A stretch of DNA of 64,000 nucleotides from NCBI GenBank assembly GCA_963839815.1, contig CAWIWF010000001.1, forward strand, positions 62,001 to 126,000, in the 5' to 3' direction. This document shows positions 15,665-23,768 of the stretch, piece after piece. Origin of the DNA: JACVRM01 sp963839815 (GTDB lineage: Bacteria; Actinomycetota; Thermoleophilia; Gaiellales; Gaiellaceae). Numbering within the stretch: the stretch's first letter is position 1; each line of letters begins with the position of its first letter. Under the pieces are notes generated by a model. That model saw only the letters and a program-made list of their open reading frames with translations. It was not told the DNA's origin and did not search any database. The translations under genes and the position numbers were made by a program.

Positions 15665-17199
15665 GCCAGCGCTCCGACCTCGGCCTCGACGGCAGCGACC
15701 AGAGACCCGTCACAGATCGACGCCGCCACCGCCTCGATGTCGCCCGAGAGCGCGCGGTCGTCACGTAGCCGGGGCGAGAGCGAGCGGACGAACGATCGGG
15801 CCGCGCGCACGCCGCGTCCCGGCTCGAGCGGCGCCAGGAACTCCACACCCTGGGCACCCGCCAGCAGCTCGATCGCGAGCGCCCGCTCGACATTCGCCAG
15901 CACCTGCCACGCCTTGAGCCCCGATGCGTTCCCCATCGAGACGTGGTCCTCCTGGCCTGCACTCGTGGGGATCGAGTCGACGCTGGCCGGATGGCAGAGC
16001 ACCTTGTTCTCGCTCACGAGCGCGGCGGCGACGTACTGCGGGATCATGAAGCCCGAGTTGAGGCCGCCCGTCGTCGTCAGGAACGCCGGCAGCCCGCCGG
16101 AGAGCGACGGGTTCACGAGCCGCTCGACGCGGCGTTCGGAGATGCTCGCGAGCTCGGCCACGGCCATGGCCATCGTGTCGAGCGCGAACGCGAGCGGCTG
16201 GCCGTGGAAGTTCCCGTTCGAGACGAGCATGCCCTCGTCGACGAGCACGAGCGGGTTGTCGGTGGCAGCGTTCAGCTCGACCGCCACCGTCGCCTCGACG
16301 TACGCCAGCAGGTCGCGTGACGCTCCGTGCACTTGCGGCGCGCACCGGAGCGAGTACGCGTCCTGCACCTGGTCGCACCAGCGGTGCGCTTCGTTGATCG
16401 CCGAGTCCTCGAGCAGCCGCAGCACGTTGGCCGCGGCGTCGCGCTGGCCCGCGAATGGGCGCAACTCCTGGATCGCCGGCAGGAAGCTGTTGCGGGAGCC
16501 CTGCAGCGCCTCCAGCGAGAGGGCGCACGCGATGTCCGCAGCCGCGGCCAGCCGGCGCGCGCGTACGACGCCGAGCGCAGCTGCGGCCCCCATGAACTGC
16601 GTGCCGTTCACGAGCGACAGTCCCTCCTTCGCCTGCAGCCGCAGCGGCTCGAGGCCGGCGCGCTCGAGCGCCTCGTGCCCGGGCAGAAGCTCGCCGTCGA
16701 GCCACGCCTCTCCCTCGCCGATGAGCGGGAGCGCGAGGTGGGCGAGCGGGGCGAGGTCCCCGGAGGCGCCGACGGAGCCGCGCGCGGGGACGCGCGGCAG
16801 CAGGCCGCGGATCAGGCAGGCGACGAGCTGCTCGGCGACCTCGGGGCGGGCACCTGAGTTGCCCTTCGCCAGGGTGTTCGCGCGCAGGAGCAGTGCAGCC
16901 CGCACGATCTCGTCTGGATACGGCTCACCGACGCCGCAGGCATGGCTGCGAAGGAGGCGCACCTGGAGCTCCTCGGTGAGCTCCTCGGGGATCGACGTCG
17001 AGACGAACCGCCCGAACCCGGTGTTGATGCCGTAGGTGTGCTCGGTGCCCCCGTGGGCGGCGCGTTCGACGAGCTCGCGGGCGGCGATCATCCGTCCGCG
17101 GGCTGCCTCCGCGAGCCCTACCGCCCGTCCCTCGACGGCGATCGCCCAGACGTCGTCGACGGTGAGCTCGTCTCCCGTCAGGACGCAGGTGTCGACCAC
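15661..17199 (-). CDS. hutH: histidine ammonia-lyase
   Basis: It deaminates L-histidine to trans-urocanate, the first step of the hut pathway. The 512-residue enzyme has the Ala-Ser-Gly triplet that forms the MIO electrophile in GSVGASGDLAPLAHLALP (about 145-165), YGINTGFGRF near the N-terminus, NGTQFMGAA, QDAYSLRCAPQVHG, NGNFHGQP and SAGQEDHVSMGN. I use GTG 17199; a much longer reading frame is only antisense to ftcD. TAGACT lies seven bases upstream with no ribosome site, so the mRNA is probably leaderless. It is followed by hutU with a four-base overlap. Confidence 0.96.
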   Translation of the reverse strand: MVDTCVLTGDELTVDDVWAIAVEGRAVGLAEAARGRMIAARELVERAAHGGTEHTYGINTGFGRFVSTSIPEELTEELQVRLLRSHACGVGEPYPDEIVRAALLLRANTLAKGNSGARPEVAEQLVACLIRGLLPRVPARGSVGASGDLAPLAHLALPLIGEGEAWLDGELLPGHEALERAGLEPLRLQAKEGLSLVNGTQFMGAAAALGVVRARRLAAAADIACALSLEALQGSRNSFLPAIQELRPFAGQRDAAANVLRLLEDSAINEAHRWCDQVQDAYSLRCAPQVHGASRDLLAYVEATVAVELNAATDNPLVLVDEGMLVSNGNFHGQPLAFALDTMAMAVAELASISERRVERLVNPSLSGGLPAFLTTTGGLNSGFMIPQYVAAALVSENKVLCHPASVDSIPTSAGQEDHVSMGNASGLKAWQVLANVERALAIELLAGAQGVEFLAPLEPGRGVRAARSFVRSLSPRLRDDRALSGDIEAVAASICDGSLVAAVEAEVGALA

Positions 17200-17206
17200 G
17201 CGGGCG

Positions 17207-17212
17207 AGTCTA
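17207..17212 (-). promoter_or_regulatory. TAGACT -10 element, leaderless hutH
   Basis: On the reverse strand TAGACT stands seven bases before the hutH GTG (17199). The same hexamer and spacing recur before ftcD. Confidence 0.6.
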
Positions 17213-17351
17213 GCCGGGTCGGGTTCACGCTTCTGGCACGCCGACGGCACACATCCGTGCACTGAGCGGGAGTAGCGTCGAGGACGGAGGGAGGCTCGCG
17301 GCCGGCCCCCGGGCGACATGTCCGACGAGGGCATGGCTGCCCGGGACAGTG

Positions 17352-18233
17352 TCAGCGGTCGAGGAGGCGAAGCTCGAGCAGGCGGGTCGCGTCGAAGCCG
17401 TCGATGCGGAGGCGCGCGCCGGCGGCCGCGGCCGCCGCTCCCGCCGGCATCAGGCCGACGAGCTCCGAGCCGACTACCTCGGCACCCCGTTCCCGAGCCT
17501 CTCGCTCGATGCGCTCGACGAGCTCGTGCAGCGCCGCCGCCTCCCAGTCCTCGACGTTCATGCTCACCTGGGCAAGGCTCGCCCGCGGCAGCTCGAGCCC
17601 GAGCGCTCGTACGCCGGGATACCCACCCCCCGTCTCGCGGACGACCGCAGCGATCTCCCGCGCGGACTCCACCCCCCCGCGCAGGTTGACGTTGAAGGCG
17701 ATCAGCGGCCGGCGCGCGCCCACGAGCACCGCCCCGGAGCGCTCGCCGAGCGTGGCGGGGCCGTGGTCGGGCCGGAGCTCGCCCGACTCGACCCGGGCGC
17801 GCAGCTCGTCGAGGCCGCCCCGGCGGAAGAACGCCGGGCCGCGTCCGGGTGCCAGCTCGCCGTAGCGGAAGACGGGAAGCCCGAGCTCCGCCCCCACCCG
17901 CTCGGCCAGCCGCTCGGCGGCCGCGCACGCCCGCGCCATCGCCTCGGGCCGGATCGGCACGAGCGGCACCACGTCGGCCGCGCCCACGCGCGGGTGCGCG
18001 CCCGCATGTGCCCGCAGGTCGATGCGCTCGACGGCCACGCGGATCCCCGCCACCAGCGCCTCGACGAGGGCGTCATCCTCGCCGACGACCGTGAAGACAG
18101 AGCGGTGGTGATCGGCGTCGGCGTGCACGTCGAGGACGTCCGCGAACTCCGCGAGCGCCTCGCGGATCGCCCCCAGCGTCGCCGCGTCGCGCCCCTCCGA
18201 GAAGTTCGGCACCGCCTCGAGGGGAAGCTCCAC
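17352..18233 (-). CDS. ftcD: glutamate formimidoyltransferase
   Basis: A 293-residue enzyme that transfers the formimino group of N-formiminoglutamate to tetrahydrofolate. It aligns with the two transferase subdomains of vertebrate FTCD: AVPNFSEGRDAATLGAIREA at the N-terminus, DVHADADHHRSVFTVVG, RIDLRAHAGAHPRVGAADVV, then VNLRGGVESAREIAAVVRE and VSMNVEDWEAAALHELVERI. The cyclodeaminase half is absent, as is usual in many bacteria; a lone cyclodeaminase sits at 34.5 kb. The start is GTG 18233, with TAGACT seven bases upstream (leaderless). It is 152 bases before hutH on the same strand, so this is the formimino-THF version of the hut pathway. Confidence 0.93.
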   Translation of the reverse strand: MELPLEAVPNFSEGRDAATLGAIREALAEFADVLDVHADADHHRSVFTVVGEDDALVEALVAGIRVAVERIDLRAHAGAHPRVGAADVVPLVPIRPEAMARACAAAERLAERVGAELGLPVFRYGELAPGRGPAFFRRGGLDELRARVESGELRPDHGPATLGERSGAVLVGARRPLIAFNVNLRGGVESAREIAAVVRETGGGYPGVRALGLELPRASLAQVSMNVEDWEAAALHELVERIEREARERGAEVVGSELVGLMPAGAAAAAAGARLRIDGFDATRLLELRLLDR

Positions 18234-18240
18234 GCGATGG

Positions 18241-18246
18241 AGTCTA
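18241..18246 (-). promoter_or_regulatory. TAGACT -10 element, leaderless ftcD
   Basis: On the reverse strand it lies seven bases before GTG 18233. It is back to back with a plus-strand TAGGCT at 18267, making a compact divergent promoter. Confidence 0.6.
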
Positions 18247-18266
18247 GGAACGCCGGGCAGCCCGCG

Positions 18267-18272
18267 TAGGCT
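18267..18272 (+). promoter_or_regulatory. TAGGCT -10 element upstream of HIT gene
   Basis: TAGGCT ends six bases before a GTG at 18279 that opens a nine-codon frame overlapping the HIT gene start. Confidence 0.5.
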
Positions 18273-18278
18273 GCCCCC

Positions 18279-18308
18279 GTGCCGCTACCGACCAGCGATC
18301 CGGGGTGA
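18279..18308 (+). CDS. possible nine-codon leader peptide before HIT gene
   Basis: GTG at 18279, placed six bases after a TAGGCT box, opens a frame of nine codons (VPLPTSDPG) whose TGA overlaps the HIT GTG as GTGA. If the transcript starts at this GTG, as at other leaderless genes here, ribosomes would translate the mini-frame and re-initiate on the HIT gene, which lacks a good ribosome site. The alternative is a short untranslated leader. There is no homology to judge by. Confidence 0.35.
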   Translation: MPLPTSDPG

Positions 18309-18763
18309 GCGACGCCTGCTACTCGTGCCGGGTCGAGGCATCGCTGGAGACCCAGCCGCCGCGCGAGCGCATCCACGTCGAGGAGGGCTGGCGGATCGCG
18401 CACGCGTTCAGCGCTGCGCTGCCCGGCTGGCTGGTCGTGGTACCGCGGCGGCACGTCGAGTCGCTCGACGCGCTGACCGCTCCGGAAGCCGAGACGCTCG
18501 GGCCGCTGCTCACCGATGCCTCCGCGGCGCTGCGCGAGGTGGCCGGCTGCGCGAAGACCTACGTGGCCTTGTTCGCCGAGGCCGAAGGGTTCGCCCACGT
18601 CCACTTCCATGTCGTGCCGCGCGCTCCGGGACTGCCACCCGACCAGCACGGCCCGCGTATCTTCCAGCTGCTCGGCCGCCCGCGGGAGGAGTGGGTCGCG
18701 GAGGACGACCAGGATCGGCTCGCAGCCGAGCTCGGCGCTGCGATCGCGCGCCGCCGCGCGTGA
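18305..18763 (+). CDS. HIT-family protein
   Basis: A 152-residue histidine-triad protein, a nucleotide phosphoramidase/hydrolase fold acting on AMP conjugates. The triad is HVHFHVVPR at about 100-108 (H-x-H-x-H), preceded by LVVVPRRHVESLDALTAPEA, the usual second conserved block. The opening SDACYSCRVEAS has a C-x2-C pair that may bind zinc, common in actinobacterial members. The start is GTG 18305. The gene ends in a GTGA overlap with the uracil-DNA glycosylase-like gene, so they form one unit. Confidence 0.88.
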   Translation: MSDACYSCRVEASLETQPPRERIHVEEGWRIAHAFSAALPGWLVVVPRRHVESLDALTAPEAETLGPLLTDASAALREVAGCAKTYVALFAEAEGFAHVHFHVVPRAPGLPPDQHGPRIFQLLGRPREEWVAEDDQDRLAAELGAAIARRRA

Positions 18764-19374
18764 CCCGCCGGCGCTCGTCGTATCGCTCGATCGCCTCGCT
18801 GCAGCGTGACAACCGCGTCTGCCGCGCCTGCGCCGAAGCCGGCTATCCGCTCGAGTCGCTCTCGATCGTCCAGCCCTACACCGGCCAGCGCGCCTACGTC
18901 TTCGGGCAGGCGCCGGGGGTCGTCGAGGGTCAGCAGCGTCTCCCGTGGCGGGGCCGCGCCGGCGCCACGCTCCGCCGCTGGCTGGGGCTGAGCGAGGACG
19001 AGTTCTACGCGACGTTCTACTGCGCGTCCGTGACACGGTGCTACCCCGGCCGGCACCCGTCCGGCCGCGGCGACCGCACGCCGACGCCCCGCGAGCAGGA
19101 GCTGTGCGCGTTCTGGCGCGACTGGGAGCTCGAGCTGATCCGGCCTGGCCTGCTCGTTCCGGTGGGCGGGCTCGCGATCCGCCGCCTGCTCGGCGCCGGT
19201 CCACTCGCGGAGGCCGTCGGTCGCCGCTTCGAGCTCGGCGGGGCCGTCGTCGTGCCGCTGCCCCACCCGTCGGGCGCCAGCTCCTGGCACAACGCACCCG
19301 CACACCGCGCGCTGCTCACCACGGCCGCCGCCCTCATCCACGGCGAGCTCGCCGCTATCGACGCGCGACCGTGA
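18760..19374 (+). CDS. uracil-DNA glycosylase superfamily protein
   Basis: A 204-residue protein of the family 4/5-like uracil-DNA glycosylases, which excise uracil from DNA. Seen: CRACAEAGYPLES near the N-terminus and further cysteines in FYCASVTRCYPG and LCAFW, which fit an iron-sulfur cluster; the motif-1 region VFGQAPGVVEGQQRLPWRGR, then AGATLRRWLGL; and the motif-2 region VVPLPHPSGASSW. The catalytic residue cannot be assigned with certainty. GTG 18760 overlaps the HIT stop. The 3' end overlaps the convergent methyltransferase gene by 20 bases. Confidence 0.82.
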   Translation: MTRRRSSYRSIASLQRDNRVCRACAEAGYPLESLSIVQPYTGQRAYVFGQAPGVVEGQQRLPWRGRAGATLRRWLGLSEDEFYATFYCASVTRCYPGRHPSGRGDRTPTPREQELCAFWRDWELELIRPGLLVPVGGLAIRRLLGAGPLAEAVGRRFELGGAVVVPLPHPSGASSWHNAPAHRALLTTAAALIHGELAAIDARP

Positions 19375-20095
19375 TCAGGCGGCGGGAGTCTGCGGCGAGC
19401 GTGGCTCCTTCGCCGTCGTAGAAGCTGACGTCGGCGAAGCCGGCGTCTTCCAGCCAGTGGCGAAGCTCGGCGGCGACGAACATGCGCACGGAGAAGCGGA
19501 AGCGGCGTGTGCGCCCGTCGCGAACGACCGTGCGTTCGGTCTCCGCGCGCCCGGTCACCGGGTCGAACTGGGAGCGGTCGATGGCGAAGTCGTCGCCGCG
19601 TTCCATCACCACCGCCGGGAGCCACCGTCGCAGAAGCTCCGGCAGGTTGTTGTTCTCGATCAGGAGCGCACCCCCTGGCCGCAGCGCGCGCCATGCCTCG
19701 CGGAGCACGCGCCGGTTGTCGCCGTCGTCGAAGTAGCCGAACGAGGTGAACCAGCTGACCACGCGGTCGAAACGCTCGCTCCAGGGGAGGTCGCGCATGT
19801 CGCCGTCGACGTACTCGACGGCGAGCCCGCGCTCGGCCGCTTCCCGCCGCGCACGCTCGAGGAAGAGCGGCGCCGCGTCCAGGCCGGTCACACGCGCGCC
19901 GCGCGCGGCGAGCCGATTCGCGATCCGGCCGTGACCACATGCGAGGTCGAGCACGTCCATACCCGGCTCGAGCTCGAGCACCCGCCAGATCGTCTCCGCC
20001 TCCGCATCGCTCGCCTCGTCGGAGAGCCGGGCGGCGTAGAGGTAGAGGTAGTCCTCGTCGAAGACCTCAGCGACGTCGAACCGCGGCCCGCTCAC
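19355..20095 (-). CDS. class I SAM-dependent methyltransferase
   Basis: A 246-residue Rossmann-fold methyltransferase. The SAM motif VLDLACGHGRIANRLAARGA lies at about 46-65, followed by VTGLDAAPLFLE (acidic ribose contact), GDMRDLPW and VSWFTSFGYFDD (motif IV region). The late half (VVRDGRTRRFRFSVRMF, LRHWLEDAGF) is like the ubiquinone/menaquinone or generic methyltransf_25 group. The substrate is unknown. GTG 20095 overlaps the stop of the hydrolase-cyclase gene as GTGA, so the two are cotranscribed. Confidence 0.86.
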   Translation of the reverse strand: MSGPRFDVAEVFDEDYLYLYAARLSDEASDAEAETIWRVLELEPGMDVLDLACGHGRIANRLAARGARVTGLDAAPLFLERARREAAERGLAVEYVDGDMRDLPWSERFDRVVSWFTSFGYFDDGDNRRVLREAWRALRPGGALLIENNNLPELLRRWLPAVVMERGDDFAIDRSQFDPVTGRAETERTVVRDGRTRRFRFSVRMFVAAELRHWLEDAGFADVSFYDGEGATLAADSRRLITVARR

Positions 20096-21453
20096 GGTCC
20101 GGTGCCTCCCTCGACGGCCCAGAGGCGCCACTCGCCAGGCACGCCCTTCAGCTCGGCGACGCCCCGGTCGGCGAACTGGATGCCGGAGCCGGCGACGAGG
20201 TCCTTGACCGTGTTCGACACGAGCACTTCGCCCGGCTCGGCGCGAGCGGCAACCCGAGCGCCGATCGAGACGGCGATGCCCGCAACCTTCTCGCCGAGGA
20301 GCTCGCACTCACCCGTATGCAGCCCGGCCCGTACCTCGAGCCCGAGCTCGCCGACCGCGTCGGTCACCGCCCGGGCGCACCGGATCGCGCGCGCGGGGCC
20401 GTCGAAGGTGGCGAAGAACCCGTCGCCGGCCGTGTCGACCTCGAGGCCACGAAACCGCGCCAGCTCGCGGCGCACGACCTCGTGGTGGCGCTCCAGCAGC
20501 TCCCGCCAGCGGCGGTCGCCGAGCTCCGCCGCGACGGCGGTCGAGCCGACGAGGTCGGTGAAGAGGACGGTCGCGAGCACCGTATCGGCCTCGAATTGCG
20601 CCTCCGGCAGGTTGGCGATGAACGACTCCAGCTCCCCGAGCAGCGGCTCCGTGTCGCCGACGGCGGCCGGATGGTCGTCGCCGGGAAGCCCGACGAAGCG
20701 CGCGCCGGAGATCCGCTCGGCCAGGTACCGCGCGCCTTCCACCTTGATGTTCACGTCCCCGACGCGGTGAAGCACGAGCGTCGGCACGCGGATCGCCGGG
20801 AGAACATCGCGGACGTCGATCTCGATGTTCATGCGCATGAGGTCGATCGCGGCGCCCGGGCCGATGCTCATGCGGTTGAACTGCGCCCACCAGCGAAGGA
20901 AGTCCGCGTCGTCCGCGAGTGAGGGTGCTAAACGGAGCATGCGCTCGCGCAGCTCCTCCATGCTCGGCGGGGCGGTGGGGCGCTCGCGCGCCGCGATCGC
21001 GCGCTGATACTCCTCCTCGGTGGGCCCCCACGGGTGGTCAGGAGCCCAGGTCGCGCGCGCGTACGAGCCGTAGAGGACGAGGCCGAGCACCCGGGCCGGA
21101 TGCGTCGCCGTGAAGACGATCGCCATCGGCCCACCCTCCGACACCCCCATCAGCACTGCGCGCTCGGACCCCGCGGCGTCCATGACGGCACGGATGTCGT
21201 CGGCGCGCTCCTCGAGGGTGGCGATCCTCTTGACGCGATCGGAGAGCCCCGTGCCGCGCTTGTCGAAGACGATCAGCCTGCTGAAGGATGCGAGCCGCTC
21301 GAGGAAGCGCCGGAACAGCGGGTGCTCCCACATCAGCTCGACGTTGGAGACCGCGCCCGGGGTGAGCACCAGGTCGACGGGGCCTTCGCCGTGCACCTGG
21401 TAGGCGATCGTGACATCGCCGCTGCGGGCATAGCGGGTCTCGGAGGAGTCCAC
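20092..21453 (-). CDS. alpha/beta hydrolase fused to class III nucleotide cyclase
   Basis: A 453-residue two-domain protein. Residues about 1-270 form an alpha/beta hydrolase: RYARSGDVTIAYQV, FDKRGTGLSDR, the nucleophile elbow GVSEGG and a late catalytic histidine in LPGDDHPAAVGD. Residues about 285-450 form a class III adenylyl/guanylyl cyclase: TVLFTDLVGSTAVAAELGDR with the first metal Asp, then VDTAGDGFFATFDGPARAIR with the second, GLHTGECELLGEKVAGIAV and ARAEPGEVLVS. Such fusions are common in actinobacteria; the hydrolase may sense a lipid or signal and set cyclase output. The start is GTG 21453. It diverges from the ABC exporter. Confidence 0.9.
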   Translation of the reverse strand: MDSSETRYARSGDVTIAYQVHGEGPVDLVLTPGAVSNVELMWEHPLFRRFLERLASFSRLIVFDKRGTGLSDRVKRIATLEERADDIRAVMDAAGSERAVLMGVSEGGPMAIVFTATHPARVLGLVLYGSYARATWAPDHPWGPTEEEYQRAIAARERPTAPPSMEELRERMLRLAPSLADDADFLRWWAQFNRMSIGPGAAIDLMRMNIEIDVRDVLPAIRVPTLVLHRVGDVNIKVEGARYLAERISGARFVGLPGDDHPAAVGDTEPLLGELESFIANLPEAQFEADTVLATVLFTDLVGSTAVAAELGDRRWRELLERHHEVVRRELARFRGLEVDTAGDGFFATFDGPARAIRCARAVTDAVGELGLEVRAGLHTGECELLGEKVAGIAVSIGARVAARAEPGEVLVSNTVKDLVAGSGIQFADRGVAELKGVPGEWRLWAVEGGTGP

Positions 21454-21501
21454 GGCGCGTAAGTCTCCGTCCGCCGAGCCGGTTCGGCAAGAGGGCGTGG
21501 C

Positions 21502-21507
21502 TACGCT
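21502..21507 (+). promoter_or_regulatory. TACGCT -10 element, leaderless ABC exporter gene
   Basis: It ends seven bases before ATG 21515, which favours this ATG over a GTG 18 bases upstream. Confidence 0.6.
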
Positions 21508-21514
21508 CCGAGCC

Positions 21515-23342
21515 ATGGCCGTCCCGTACCGCCGCACGTTCGTCCGCCTGCTCGGGTTCCTGCGCCCGTATCGCGTGTCGCTCGGCGTCTCCGTGGTGCT
21601 GGCCGTGGGCTCACAGGCTGCCGCCGTGGTCGTCGCGTGGCTGACCGGCGACGCGCTCGAGCACACGCTCGACTTCGGCGATCGCAGCGAGCTCTGGGTG
21701 CTCGTCTTCGCGGTGCTCGCCGCCGGACTCGCCCGCGCGGTCTTCATGCTCGGCCGGCGGCTGATCTCGGGCCGCCAGGCACTCGGCGTCGAGTTCGACA
21801 TGCGCAATGCGCTGTACGCGAAGCTCGTCCGCCTCTCCTTCGGCTTCTACGACCGCCACCAGACCGGCCAGCTGATGTCCCGCGCTACGGTCGACCTGCA
21901 GACCGTCCGCTTCTTCCTCGGCTACGGGCTGATCTTCTTCTTCCAGCACGTGCTGACGATCGTCGGCGTCACGGCCGTGATGTTCGTCGTCAACTGGCGG
22001 CTTGCCCTCGCGGCGACCGCGGTGACGCCGCTCATCGTCGTGCTCGCCTACCGCTACTCGCACATCGCCCATCCCGTGCTGCGCGACGTGCAGGCGCGCA
22101 TGGCGGACGTGGCGACCGTGGCCGAGGAGAACATCGTCGGCGTCCACGTGGTCAAGTCGTTCGCGCAGGAGCGCAACGAGTCGGACGAAATTCGACGAGC
22201 GCACCGAGCGCGTGTTCGAGCAGAGCGTGCTCGCCAATCGCCAGCGTGCGATCTACGTGCCGCTGCTCGCCTTCCTGCCGCTGGTGGCCCAGGCCGCGGT
22301 GCTGCTCGTCGGCGGCCGCATGGTCGTCCGCGGCGACCTCGGCTACGGCGAGTTCTTCTTCTTCAACGTGCTGACGCTCATGCTCGTCATGCCGCTGCGG
22401 ATGCTCGGCATGTGGATCGGTCAGGCGCAGCGGGCGACCGCGTCGGGCGAGCGCATCTTCGAGGTGATGGACGAGCCCGAGGACATCACCGACCGGCCGG
22501 ACGCACGGGAGCTCCCCGCCGGCGAAGGACGCGTTCGCTTCGAGGAAGTCTCCTTCAGCTACGCGGACGGCAGGCCGGTGCTGGAAGGCGTCACGCTCGC
22601 GATCGAGCCGGGCGACACGATCGCGCTCATCGGCCACACCGGCTCGGGGAAGACGACGCTGGCGTCGCTCGTGCCGCGCTTCTACGACGTCTGGGCCGGC
22701 CGCGTGACCGTGGACGGGCTCGACGTCCGCGACGTGCAGCTGCGCTCGCTCCGGCGTGAGATCGGCGTCGTCGCGCAGGATCCCTTCCTGTTCTCGGCGA
22801 CGGTGCGCGAGAACATCGCCTTCGGCCGCGCCGACGCCACCGACGAGCAGGTCGAGCGCGCCGCCAGGCTCGCCCAGGCGCACGAGTTCATCGCCGCGCT
22901 CCCCGAGGGGTACGAGACGGTGATCGGCGAGCGCGGCATCACGCTCTCGGGGGGCCAGCGGCAGCGGCTCGCGATCGCGCGCGCGCTCGTGCTCGACCCG
23001 CGGATCCTGATCCTCGACGACGCGACCGCCTCGGTCGACGCCACCACCGAGGCGCAGATTCGGCTCGGCCTGCGCGAGGTGATGCGCGACCGCACGACGA
23101 TCATCATCGCCCACCGCCTGTCGACGATCGCTCTGGCGGACGAGCTGGTCGTCCTCGACGAGGGGCGCATCGCCGCGCGCGGGACACACGACGCGCTCAT
23201 CGCCTCGAGCCCGGTGTACCGCGACATCTACGAGCACGGCCTGCTCGAGCGCGAGTTCGCCGAGCGGGTCGAAGCCCGGGCAGGCGAGGGCACCGGCCCC
23301 GACGCCGAAGAGCGCCGAGACGAAGAGGCGGTGACCGCATGA
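21515..23342 (+). CDS. ABC exporter half-transporter with degenerate Walker B, frameshifted
   Basis: An ABC exporter subunit of about 608 residues, whose frame breaks once. Residues 1-225 read from ATG 21515 (six membrane helices begin at LLGFLRPYRVSLGVSVVLAV). Near 22186-22190 an extra A in GACGAAATTC shifts the frame; removing it gives QERNESDEFDERTERVFEQS and the rest reads to 23342. The nucleotide domain has Walker A GHTGSGKTT, signature LSGGQRQRLAIARAL and Walker B ILILDDATAS, with Asp instead of the catalytic Glu. With the next gene it should form a heterodimer having one degenerate ATP site, as in TM287/288. The length, 1828 bases, fits one extra base. Confidence 0.85.
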
Positions 23343-23768
23343 CCGCTCTCTCGCACGGGGGAAACCCGGCCCGTCGCTCGCGAGGGGCTCGCTCTCACGG
23401 GGGAAACCGGGTTTCCCCCGTGGGCCCCCTCGTCAGTCACACGCGCCGGAGCCGCGCGGTAGCTGCGGCGGGCGAAGCCCGCCTCCGCCGGTACCTCAAG
23501 AGCCAGGAGGGGGCTAGGGGAACCGTCGGTTCCCCCCAAGGCGCACGGAGACCCCAACGATCGGCGGCCGGAGCCGGGTTCATCCCGGCGGGAGGCTCAC
23601 AAGCGAGAGGCAGACGCCGGAAGCACCGAACCAGCCGCCGGCTCAGCTCAGGTACCGAGCCACCGCGCCGCGCGCAAGGAGGGGGCCCGTGGGGGAACCA
23701 GGGGTTCCCCCACGCTCGAACCATGGGGTTTCCCCGTGAAGGTCTGGCAGCCCGGCGGCCACCTGACC
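23343..23768. repeat. repeat-filled gap between the two ABC genes
   Basis: No gene. It holds a half element near 23353-23375, a full hairpin at 23396-23422 (CACGGGGGAAAC arms), the second module of the family (CGGCGGGCGAAGCCCGCC) at about 23466-23490, a hairpin at 23517-23535 (GGGGAACC, loop GTC) and one at 23688-23714 (CGTGGGGGAACC, loop AGG). Confidence 0.8.

Noticed and set aside
17200..17928. Extended hutH start reaching into ftcD
   Set aside because: The extension is antisense to well-conserved ftcD codons; the leaderless GTG at 17199 begins right at HutH homology.
22180..22215. Programmed +1 frameshift in ABC subunit 1
   Set aside because: GACGAAATTC is not a known slippery context, and similar single-base breaks occur in unrelated genes nearby.
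23343..23768. Insertion sequence between the ABC genes
   Set aside because: There is no transposase and no terminal inverted repeats with target duplication; only the dispersed hairpin family is present.
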